DNA of 22,701 bases, taken from contig SVEW01000016.1 of the NCBI GenBank assembly GCA_015057205.1, forward strand, positions 1 through 22,701, given 5' to 3'. Positions within the stretch are counted from its first letter, which is position 1; each line of letters starts with the position of its first letter. Both the position numbers and the translations under genes were made by a program. Of this stretch, positions 16,779 through 22,701 are shown piece after piece. The notes under the pieces are model-generated. The model ran no database searches. It saw only the letters and a list, made by a program, of their open reading frames with translations, and was not told the DNA's origin. The DNA is from Lachnospiraceae bacterium (GTDB lineage Bacteria; Bacillota; Clostridia; Lachnospirales; Lachnospiraceae).

Positions 16779-17051
16779 TTAACAATATTTATCTCTCTTG
16801 GATACCATCTGCCCCGCCAGCGGCACAATATCATAATACTCTGCCTGATGCTCGGCAATGCAGGCCCGGGCAGCATCAATGGCCGACTCCGGAAGAACCA
16901 GTGATACACCACAGGAAAGTTCTCCCTGAATGGCTCGCGGCGCAGGCGCAATGCGATTCTCAATACTATGTGCATCCAACAATTCATGGAGTGCCATGCC
17001 ATGCTCGTAATTGCGAAATAATATGTAATAGCGAACAACCTCACTCTTCAT
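16779..17051 (-). CDS. DUF3343 protein, putative Se/S carrier (second copy)
   Basis: A 90-residue soluble protein of the DUF3343 family, small proteins found near selenium and sulfur genes and proposed to carry Se or S. The family pattern is visible: an N-terminal beta strand (RYYILFRNYEHGMALHELL), the PAPRAI segment and the conserved SCG at Cys47. Two more cysteines are present, Cys64 and Cys90; the last is the final residue (KRDKYC). It is more divergent than the other copy in this operon and longer by 11 residues. AGGAGG lies 6 nt before ATG. It is the last gene of the operon, 56 nt after the reductase gene, with a hairpin in between. The carrier role is a family hypothesis. Confidence 0.8.
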   Translation of the reverse strand: MKSEVVRYYILFRNYEHGMALHELLDAHSIENRIAPAPRAIQGELSCGVSLVLPESAIDAARACIAEHQAEYYDIVPLAGQMVSKRDKYC

Positions 17052-17072
17052 GACCTTCCTCCTAGCACAAAC

Positions 17073-17092
17073 CGGGCGACAACCGCCGCCCG
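17073..17092 (-). other. GC hairpin between reductase and DUF3343 genes
   Basis: CGGGCG (17073-17078) pairs with CGCCCG (17087-17092) around an 8-nt loop. No T-run follows on the minus strand, so it is more likely an mRNA processing or stability element, or a partial attenuator, than a full terminator. Confidence 0.4.
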
Positions 17093-17107
17093 ATTCTATA
17101 AAACACT

Positions 17108-18385
17108 TTATTTCTCATTCAACATTTCTACAAACGCACCAATTCTGGTTCTTAACTGCTCTGCATCGCTGTCCTCGTAATCGGTTTCCAGACTTAATAC
17201 AGGAATTCCAGCCTCTTTTAACGCTCGGGATACACTGTATTTCTCGGTATCGTACAAACAGCAGAACTTCAGGCTGCAATCAATAACACCGTCAACCTGA
17301 TACTCTTTTGCAAGGCGAAGAATGTCATCAATACGTCCGGTGTTCGGTGTAAAGCAGGCACAATTTGTCTTCATGTAACGCTCAGAAAGTGCCATGTACT
17401 GCTCATCAAGCGTAGTCTTGGACTCATCAACCAGATTCTCAAAATATCTGGTTCCGGTACACATTTCTTCGCAGACAACAGCTGCACCGCTGGTTTCAAT
17501 GATGTTATGTAATTTCCAGTTTGGAACTGCCAACGGTGTACCGGTTACAAGAATACGTTTGGTTCCTTCCGGCACTACACTTACGCCATCTTTAATTCTC
17601 TGCTCTAATTCATCTGCCAACTTATTACACATCTGTGCGCAACGGGCAGGATCATCAAAGAAGGAAATCTGTGTCATCAGCAGAGCATCACGTCCGGAAA
17701 TCGGTAAACATTTGCTCTTTCTTGCATCGTATACACGCTGCATAGCCTTTCTCTTCTCATTAATAAGCTTAATTGCATCCGCAAGTTTCTCCGGTGTAAT
17801 CTTGTTGCCCGTGAATTCCTCAACCTTAGCAGCAAACTCCTTGATTTCTTCTTTCCATTTCAAAATGTCCTTTTCACGTTTCATCTGTGGTACGTCCATC
17901 ACGTACATAGGAACATCTTCCCCTAAGATTTCGTAAGCTTTCTTCTTGCCATCACAGGTCGTTTCACCAACGTACATATCTGCAATACGGAAAAATGGAC
18001 AGGTTTTACCAAGCCGTGCACCAACGGAAGCCTTTACAAGTGGGCAGGTATTCTTTGGAAGAACAGCCTCGCCATCCGGAACCCAGAACTGGGAACCGCC
18101 GCAAAGACCGGTAACAATACCATTTGCTGCAACCACCACTTCATCCGGAACATATACGCAAAATGTACCAAACACTTTACGTCCTTCCTTCTGGGCTTCA
18201 ATCAACTCCGCAGGACGAATACCATGAACTTCAGAAATAACCATATCCCAGAAATCCATCGCCTTCGGACGATTTTCCTGTGTCAAAAAAACATCTCCAA
18301 CCGCAGTTGGTAACACCTGACACAAGTTGTCATGGGCTTCCAAATCCATCCCCAAATCTTTCCACATTTTCACATAATCTGACAT
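17108..18385 (-). CDS. Double-cubane-cluster-type reductase (2-hydroxyacyl-CoA dehydratase family)
   Basis: A 425-residue protein of the HgdB/HadC/BcrB-like family. The length, the N-terminal sequence (VFGTFCVYVPDEVVVAANGI) and the single-subunit form match the double-cubane cluster proteins (DCCP), which hold an [8Fe-9S] cluster and reduce small substrates with electrons from an ATP-driven activase. Sixteen cysteines are present; candidates for cluster ligands are Cys114, Cys129, Cys144, Cys305/309, Cys342/344 and Cys370/375/376. True two-subunit dehydratases would need a partner subunit, which is absent here, while the activase is encoded two genes upstream. The natural substrate is unknown. 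The position in a selenium/sulfur operon suggests a role in Se or S chemistry, which is inference. AAGGAGG lies before ATG. Confidence 0.88.
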   Translation of the reverse strand: MSDYVKMWKDLGMDLEAHDNLCQVLPTAVGDVFLTQENRPKAMDFWDMVISEVHGIRPAELIEAQKEGRKVFGTFCVYVPDEVVVAANGIVTGLCGGSQFWVPDGEAVLPKNTCPLVKASVGARLGKTCPFFRIADMYVGETTCDGKKKAYEILGEDVPMYVMDVPQMKREKDILKWKEEIKEFAAKVEEFTGNKITPEKLADAIKLINEKRKAMQRVYDARKSKCLPISGRDALLMTQISFFDDPARCAQMCNKLADELEQRIKDGVSVVPEGTKRILVTGTPLAVPNWKLHNIIETSGAAVVCEEMCTGTRYFENLVDESKTTLDEQYMALSERYMKTNCACFTPNTGRIDDILRLAKEYQVDGVIDCSLKFCCLYDTEKYSVSRALKEAGIPVLSLETDYEDSDAEQLRTRIGAFVEMLNEK

Positions 18386-18419
18386 CTTTTATCCTCCTTG
18401 TAGTAAAAAACTCCCCTAT

Positions 18420-19556
18420 TTATTCTTCCGCAAGCTCGCGTATTGCGGCAATTGCGGCATCTACCTCTTCTTCGGTATTAAACCATGAAAAACTAAATCG
18501 AACAGCTCCCTGCTCCGTTGTACCAAGAGCCTGGTGCATTAGCGGCGCGCAATGAGCCCCGGCACGGGTTGCCATATCGTAATCTTCCGACAAAGCATCT
18601 GCCACCATGGCTGAATCATAATCCCGGATATTCAGTGCCACCACACCCGTATGCTGTTTTGCCTTCATATCACTGTAAATCCGTATCCCATCAATATGGC
18701 GAATACCCTCATAAAAGCGCATGGCCAAAGAATTTTCTTTCTGTTCAATAGCAGAAATTCCCACCTCTTCAATATAATTCAGTGCAGCATAAAGTCCTGC
18801 GATACCATGCCCATTTAAAGTTCCCGCCTCCAAACGGGTAGGGTAATCCCGTGGTTGCTCCTTATCATAAGAATGCACACCACTTCCACCACATTTAAAC
18901 ACTTCCACTTCCACGCCTTCCCGGATACACATACCGCCGGTGCCCTGAGGGCCCATCAATCCTTTGTGTCCAGTAAAACATAGAATATCAATATTCATTC
19001 TCTCCATATCAATGGGAAGCACTCCCGTTGTCTGGGATGCATCCACGATAAACAAAAGTCCGTGTCTTTTGCAGATCGCGCCAACCGCCTCAATATCCAC
19101 CACATTGCCGGTCAAATTAGAGGCATGAGTACACACAATCGCCTTGGTCTGCGGGGTAATCAGTTCCTCAAACTGTTCCGGTTTTACATTGCCACCTTTA
19201 TCCGCTTTCACAAAAGAAAGGGTCACATCCTTTTCTTTTTCAAGCAAATAGAGGGGGCGCAAAACAGAATTGTGCTCCATCTGTGTTGTAATCACATGGC
19301 TGCCGGGCGCAATAGCTCCACGAATGGCAATGTTCAAACTCTCCGTGGCATTCATTGTCAAAATCACATGATCCGGACGCTTGCAGTGAAACATCTCCGC
19401 AAGCTTTGCCCTTGTATGATAAACCACACGTGACGCTGAAAGCGCTGAACCATGGGCACCACGGGATGCATTTCCCATAGATGTCATGGCATCGCAAACC
19501 GCATCAATTACACACTGCGGCTTCATGCGCGTAGTCGCTGCATTATCAAAATACAT
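18420..19556 (-). CDS. Class V aminotransferase, cysteine desulfurase family
   Basis: A 378-residue PLP enzyme related to NifS/SufS. The N-terminal YFDNAATTRMKP, His95 in MEHNSVLRP, Asp172 in VDASQTTG, the PLP-binding Lys198 in FTGHKGLMGPQGTGG and Cys336 in AGAHCAPLMH are all in place. The subgroup with RxGAHCAPL fits the desulfurase-like branch often found near selenium genes and not next to iscU or sufU. It likely removes sulfur from cysteine, or selenium from selenocysteine, leaving a persulfide or perselenide on Cys336. It begins 2 nt after the activase stop, and its SD GGAGG lies inside the last activase codons, so translation is coupled. Which element it handles in the cell cannot be told from sequence. 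Confidence 0.9.
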   Translation of the reverse strand: MYFDNAATTRMKPQCVIDAVCDAMTSMGNASRGAHGSALSASRVVYHTRAKLAEMFHCKRPDHVILTMNATESLNIAIRGAIAPGSHVITTQMEHNSVLRPLYLLEKEKDVTLSFVKADKGGNVKPEQFEELITPQTKAIVCTHASNLTGNVVDIEAVGAICKRHGLLFIVDASQTTGVLPIDMERMNIDILCFTGHKGLMGPQGTGGMCIREGVEVEVFKCGGSGVHSYDKEQPRDYPTRLEAGTLNGHGIAGLYAALNYIEEVGISAIEQKENSLAMRFYEGIRHIDGIRIYSDMKAKQHTGVVALNIRDYDSAMVADALSEDYDMATRAGAHCAPLMHQALGTTEQGAVRFSFSWFNTEEEVDAAIAAIRELAEE

Positions 19557-19558
19557 AC

Positions 19559-20332
19559 TTATTCCTCCATCGCTACAGCAAAACTGGCAGCCCCAATGGC
19601 CCCGGCGTAACGTCCATCCGGTTTGGCATTTACCGTTACGTGCAATTTTTCTGATAGCGTATCCCTAAGATAATCATAATCACATAATCCGCCGGTCAGA
19701 CATACCAACTTATTCCCCGGGCTCATATGCCCTGCCTGACTGACAACTTTGCTGGCAATAGAGTCAATCACTGCAAACGCAATGTTTTCCCTATTCTCGC
19801 CCCGACCAATCAGACTGATCACCTCCGACTCGGCAAACACCGTACAAAGGGAGCTGATGGTGGTATTTCCACCCTTGCGTGCCATCTCGCAAAGCTGCTT
19901 TGGATCTACCCCCAGGGTATTCGCCATCACTTCTAAAAACCTGCCGGTTCCCGCCGAACACTTATCATTCATCAAAAAATCCGTCACCGCACCGCCTTGT
20001 ACCTCAATAATCTTGGTATCCTGGCCTCCGATGTCGATAATCAGCACATCCGCACTTTCATGCAAAATAGCCGCTCCTTTTCCATGGCAACTAATCTCCG
20101 TCACGCATTTATCTGCAAAAGGTACACTCACACGACCGTATCCGGTAGCAACTACTTTTTCTTTTTCCACATCAATTGCCAAATCCAGCAATTTTTTCTT
20201 GATTTCTTCTGCAGTTTCTACACTGCTCCACCCTGTTGGTTGTAAAAGACGGTGTAAAATCCTACGCTCCCGGTCCATAACAATGGTCTTGGCACAGGTA
20301 GAGCCAATGTCAATTCCAATAAAATAACTCAT
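19559..20332 (-). CDS. ATP-dependent activase of the dehydratase/double-cubane reductase family
   Basis: A 257-residue ASKHA-fold ATPase of the BadF/BadG/BcrA/HgdC group. The phosphate-binding motif GIDIGSTCAK is at 6-15 and the second nucleotide motif IIDIGGQDTK at 98-107. Cys125 in NDKCSAGTGRFLE and Cys163 in SSLCTVFAESE match the two cysteines that, in a homodimer, bind one bridging [4Fe-4S] cluster. It should couple ATP hydrolysis to transfer of a very low-potential electron to the reductase encoded downstream. Its ATG overlaps the stop of the DUF3343 gene (ATGA), showing tight coupling. The monomer length is normal for HgdC-like activases (~260 aa). Confidence 0.92.
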   Translation of the reverse strand: MSYFIGIDIGSTCAKTIVMDRERRILHRLLQPTGWSSVETAEEIKKKLLDLAIDVEKEKVVATGYGRVSVPFADKCVTEISCHGKGAAILHESADVLIIDIGGQDTKIIEVQGGAVTDFLMNDKCSAGTGRFLEVMANTLGVDPKQLCEMARKGGNTTISSLCTVFAESEVISLIGRGENRENIAFAVIDSIASKVVSQAGHMSPGNKLVCLTGGLCDYDYLRDTLSEKLHVTVNAKPDGRYAGAIGAASFAVAMEE

Positions 20333-20568
20333 CGCAATAAAACCTCATAAACGCCGTCATACGTAATGTTCTCTTTTTCGAACGCTTCCAATAGTATTTC
20401 TTTTTCTGACAAAGCGGCCTTCCAAGCAAGTCCGCATCCGGCCGTCACTTCTTTCGGCACCGGAATCAATCTACCCGGAAGGTCATGTTCCAAACAATAC
20501 TTCTCCACTGCCATAGCATGGGCCGTGGAGCTAAAAGATATGACGAGCTGTAATGTCTTCTCTCTCAT
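20329..20568 (-). CDS. DUF3343 protein, putative Se/S carrier (first copy)
   Basis: A 79-residue protein with the typical DUF3343 layout: a first strand and helix (VISFSSTAHAMAVEKYCLEH), the PVPKEVTAGCG segment with conserved Cys45, and a short C-terminal half. Cys25 is a second cysteine. These proteins are thought to carry Se or S but this is not firmly shown. It starts 3 nt after the yedF stop and has no good Shine-Dalgarno, so it is probably translated by reinitiation after yedF. Its stop overlaps the ATG of the activase gene. It is clearly a paralogue of the gene at the end of the operon, with low identity. Confidence 0.85.
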   Translation of the reverse strand: MREKTLQLVISFSSTAHAMAVEKYCLEHDLPGRLIPVPKEVTAGCGLAWKAALSEKEILLEAFEKENITYDGVYEVLLR

Positions 20569-20571
20569 ATC

Positions 20572-21192
20572 TTACGGGCGGATAATCAGGTCCGCGTTCT
20601 CCATTTTCTCAACAATATCGTACATGTTGGTTACGCCACCAACTGCTAATTTATCTGCAATTCCATAGAAGTTCAGACAGGTTCCGCAAGTTAAAATCTC
20701 AACTCCCTGTGCTTCCATGGATTTCAAATCTTCCAAAGAAAGGGAACCTTCGCAGGAAACATGCGCACCACCGTTATATAACAAAATAGTATTTGGAAGT
20801 TCATCCTGCTGACCAAGGGCATAAATAAATGCCTTCATAAGATTGGTTCCTAACTGCTCGTCGCCTTCTCCCATCTTAGAAGAGGTAATAACAACCACAC
20901 GATTCTTCTTTCCATTGTTTGGTACGATGCATTCTGCCTCTGTGGTATCATTCTTTGCTTCTTCAGCCTGTCCTTCTCCAATGGTCATGGTTACTTTAAA
21001 TTCGGTATTGCTGATTTTCTCAGATTTCACACCATACCCTTTCTGATTTGCCATTTTGGTCAAATTCTGAACAGCAATCTCATTATCAACCATTGTCTCA
21101 ACTTCACCTGCTCCGTTTAAAGACTTAATTGCTTCCTTCGTCTTTACTACCGGGATTGGGCACGCATCACCCATTGCATTTACTTTAATCAT
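20572..21192 (-). CDS. yedF: YedF, sulfurtransferase-like selenium metabolism protein
   Basis: A 206-residue two-domain protein. The N-terminal TusA-like domain (~1-70) has the persulfide cysteine in DACPIPVVKTKEA (Cys11), and the C-terminal half has a DsrE-like fold with ILTCGTCLNFYG, a CxxC site. This fusion is the form annotated as selenium metabolism protein YedF and usually sits beside selD. It probably carries activated S or Se. The frame has an ATG at 21198, only 2 nt from AGGAGG; the ATG at 21192 is 8 nt away and is used. The SD overlaps the selD stop (TAGGAGG), so the two genes are coupled. Confidence 0.93.
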   Translation of the reverse strand: MIKVNAMGDACPIPVVKTKEAIKSLNGAGEVETMVDNEIAVQNLTKMANQKGYGVKSEKISNTEFKVTMTIGEGQAEEAKNDTTEAECIVPNNGKKNRVVVITSSKMGEGDEQLGTNLMKAFIYALGQQDELPNTILLYNGGAHVSCEGSLSLEDLKSMEAQGVEILTCGTCLNFYGIADKLAVGGVTNMYDIVEKMENADLIIRP

Positions 21193-21204
21193 TTTCATTT
21201 CCTC

Positions 21205-22239
21205 CTACTTGTGTTTCTTCACAATAATCTCTATATCTTGTTTCTCAACCACTTCGCCGACAATCTCTGCCGCCGGAACGGTCTTCTTCAATTCAGCCAA
21301 AAGCTCCTGTGCCTTATCCTTCTCTACGCTAAATAGCAATCCACCGGATGTCTGTGGGTCAAATAAGACCTCTTCCATAGAAAATGACAAGTCTTCAAAT
21401 TGTACGCGTCCTTCCGCAAAATTACGGTTACGCTGACCTGCCGCCGTTAACAAAAATTCATCCGCATGCTTAAACGCCTCTTCAAAAACAGGCACCTGAT
21501 CTGCATAAATTACAGCTCCCGCGTTGCCATCAAGCATCTCATGCAAATGCCCTAAAAATCCAAATCCGGTTACATCCGTACATCCATGTACCGGGTAATT
21601 CCGAATGACCTGTGCAGCATATTTATTTAAAGTGGTCATGGACTTCATTACCTGATCCATCGCCTCTTTGCTTGCCTCACCCACACGATTCGCAGTACAA
21701 ATGATACCAACCCCCAAGGGCTTGGTCAAAATCAAAGCATCCCCAGGCTTCACACCATTGTTTGCCAAAATCTTGCTTGGATGCACCACGCCGGTTACAG
21801 ACAACCCATATTTCACTCCGGCATCTGCAATAGAATGTCCTCCTGCAAGGCTACCACCTGCTTCCATTACCTTCTCAGCTCCACCACGCATAATTTCGCC
21901 AAGAATATTCAAATCCATGCTCTCAGGGAAACACACAATATTAAGTGCTGTCTTAACTTCGCCCCCCATGGCGTAAATATCACTTAATGCATTGGTTGCT
22001 GCAATCTGTCCAAACACATACGGATCTTCCACCATCGGTGGGAAAAAATCAAGCGTCTGTACAACCGCAATATCATCCGACAAACGGTATACGGCCGCAT
22101 CATCCTTGCTGTCAAAACCAATCAGTAAGTCCGGATCTTTTTCACCTTTTGGCAATCGCTCCAGTACACGACTTAAAATTCCTGCTCCCAGCTTCGCTGT
22201 ACAGCCACCGGTACTACAAAATAATTTCTCTTCTGCCAT
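21205..22239 (-). CDS. selD: Selenide, water dikinase (selenophosphate synthetase)
   Basis: A 344-residue SelD that makes selenophosphate, the active selenium donor, from selenide and ATP. The catalytic segment STGGCTAKLG has Cys13 and Lys16, matching the essential Cys and Lys of known SelDs. The residue is a normal TGT cysteine, not selenocysteine. Asp-rich metal/ATP motifs follow (FDSKDDAAVY, QTLDFFPP), then GGHSI, TKPLGVGI, CTDVTGFGFLGH and DPQTSGGLL, all standard. AAGGAGG precedes ATG. It opens the operon with yedF, the DUF3343 genes, the activase, the desulfurase and the reductase. No selA or selB is nearby, so its selenophosphate may be used for a labile selenium cofactor or tRNA modification instead of, or besides, selenoproteins. 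Confidence 0.96.
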   Translation of the reverse strand: MAEEKLFCSTGGCTAKLGAGILSRVLERLPKGEKDPDLLIGFDSKDDAAVYRLSDDIAVVQTLDFFPPMVEDPYVFGQIAATNALSDIYAMGGEVKTALNIVCFPESMDLNILGEIMRGGAEKVMEAGGSLAGGHSIADAGVKYGLSVTGVVHPSKILANNGVKPGDALILTKPLGVGIICTANRVGEASKEAMDQVMKSMTTLNKYAAQVIRNYPVHGCTDVTGFGFLGHLHEMLDGNAGAVIYADQVPVFEEAFKHADEFLLTAAGQRNRNFAEGRVQFEDLSFSMEEVLFDPQTSGGLLFSVEKDKAQELLAELKKTVPAAEIVGEVVEKQDIEIIVKKHK

Positions 22240-22268
22240 ATTCGTCCTCCTTACAACCTCTATTAATT

Positions 22269-22297
22269 AGAATACTATTCCACCTCCAAAAGTGCAA
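22269..22297 (-). promoter_or_regulatory. Possible selD operon promoter
   Basis: Minus strand TTGCAC (22297-22292), 17 bp, TATTCT (22274-22269). The -35 is good and the -10 is moderate. A small palindrome, GAATACTATTC, covers the -10 region and might be an operator. The site lies 30 nt before the selD start. Confidence 0.5.
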
Positions 22298-22314
22298 GTA
22301 ATTTATTCTATTTT

Positions 22315-22701
22315 TTAATTGACTGATTGTAAAATCTTATGTAATAAATCCGCCAACGGTTCCATGGCATTTTTTGCCTCCGCATAGGTATTTGTCTGTG
22401 CCCCTACCTCCACTAAAAGGTTTCGTCCTTTCAGATGCATATTATAACGATATCCCTTAATATAAACGCCTCTAGACAATCCGGGGTAAAAGGTATCCGC
22501 TGCCAACTGCATCTGCATGGAAAAAGACAGATTTTCCTTCAGATTTGGATTTTTCAAATACGTAATCGGCCCCAATGCCCGCGAATAACTGACGCCATTA
22601 AAAAACATAATTTTTGCCGTCTTTTTTCCGTTCAACTCCGTTACCAAATGCGTTCCCGGCGCAATCCCATCCCGGTGCAAATCAATCACCACCTCTATAG
22701 A
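22315..22701 (-). CDS. spoIIP: Stage II sporulation protein P (SpoIIP), C-terminal part
   Basis: The last 128 codons of a gene that continues past the right edge. SpoIIP is a cell-wall amidase/endopeptidase that, with SpoIID and SpoIIM, drives engulfment during sporulation. Diagnostic segments are VIDLHRDG with a metal-binding His, LKGYRYNMHLKGRNLLVEVG with the catalytic-region Glu, and GAQTNTYAEAKNAMEPLA at the end. The frame is open to the first base of the window on this strand, so the apparent GTG start near 22692 is an artefact of truncation. No terminator is seen between its stop and selD, so some read-through into the selenium operon is possible. Confidence 0.92.
   Translation of the reverse strand, partial: SIEVVIDLHRDGIAPGTHLVTELNGKKTAKIMFFNGVSYSRALGPITYLKNPNLKENLSFSMQMQLAADTFYPGLSRGVYIKGYRYNMHLKGRNLLVEVGAQTNTYAEAKNAMEPLADLLHKILQSVN

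Noticed and set aside
16742..17044. A 100-codon minus-strand ORF overlapping the second DUF3343 gene in another frame
   Set aside because: The DUF3343 frame has the SD, the family motifs and an operon position; the other frame has none of these.
17394..17936. A 180-codon plus-strand ORF opposite the reductase gene
   Set aside because: Antisense to a conserved gene with many cysteines; serine/leucine-rich composition typical of reverse-strand shadows.
19749..20327. A 192-codon plus-strand ORF opposite the activase gene
   Set aside because: It lies fully antisense to a well-conserved gene, has no ribosome binding site, and its protein has no recognisable features; it is a shadow of codon bias.
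22190..22210. Possible selenocysteine (TGA) at the SelD active site
   Set aside because: The codon in GGCTAK is TGT, so this SelD is a cysteine form.

Overview
All protein-coding genes in this window are read from the minus strand, so the order of transcription runs from high to low coordinates. The gene content points to a spore-forming anaerobic Firmicute of the class Clostridia, probably Lachnospiraceae. The signs are the 3' part of spoIIP (sporulation amidase) at the right edge, a HPr with the regulatory Ser46, near-consensus AGGAGG ribosome binding sites, sigma-A promoters with 17-bp spacers, an oxygen-sensitive 2-hydroxyacyl-CoA-dehydratase-like enzyme with its activase, and small zinc-ribbon membrane proteins. 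The family-level placement is inference. No rRNA, tRNA, CRISPR array, transposase or phage gene was seen.

Layout in transcription order: (1) 22701-22315, end of spoIIP, cut by the window. (2) 22239-16779, a seven-gene selenium/sulfur and redox operon: selD, yedF, a DUF3343 gene, a BadF/HgdC-type ATP-dependent activase, a class V aminotransferase of the cysteine desulfurase type, a double-cubane-cluster-type reductase, and a second DUF3343 gene. Gaps are short, one junction overlaps, and a GC-rich hairpin ends the block. (3) 16561-15208, two hypothetical genes behind a good promoter; the first looks like a PD-(D/E)XK nuclease-fold protein. (4) 15074-12685, two zinc-ribbon membrane proteins with their own promoter and a strong terminator. 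(5) 12612-11488, a DUF1294-DUF4846 fusion protein, followed by a terminator. (6) 11244-5627, the fructose PTS operon fruR-fruK-fruA-ptsH-ptsI, ending in a terminator. (7) 5510-1, lepA, hemW, an S9 serine peptidase and the start of a secreted protein cut by the left edge.

How the genes work together: in block 6, Enzyme I and HPr pass phosphate from PEP to the IIABC fructose transporter. The resulting fructose-1-phosphate is phosphorylated by FruK, and FruR, a DeoR-family repressor encoded first, probably senses it. Phased TGATT repeats overlap the fru promoter, and a perfect 18-bp inverted copy of part of them lies 145 bp away. In block 2, selD and yedF supply or handle activated selenium, the desulfurase-like enzyme could mobilise S or Se from cysteine/selenocysteine, the DUF3343 proteins are possible Se/S carriers, and the activase-reductase pair can deliver very low-potential electrons at the cost of ATP. 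No selA or selB lies in the window, so SelD may serve a purpose other than selenocysteine synthesis. In many Clostridia spoIIP, lepA and hemW lie close together; here about 17 kb of metabolic and hypothetical genes separates spoIIP from lepA-hemW.
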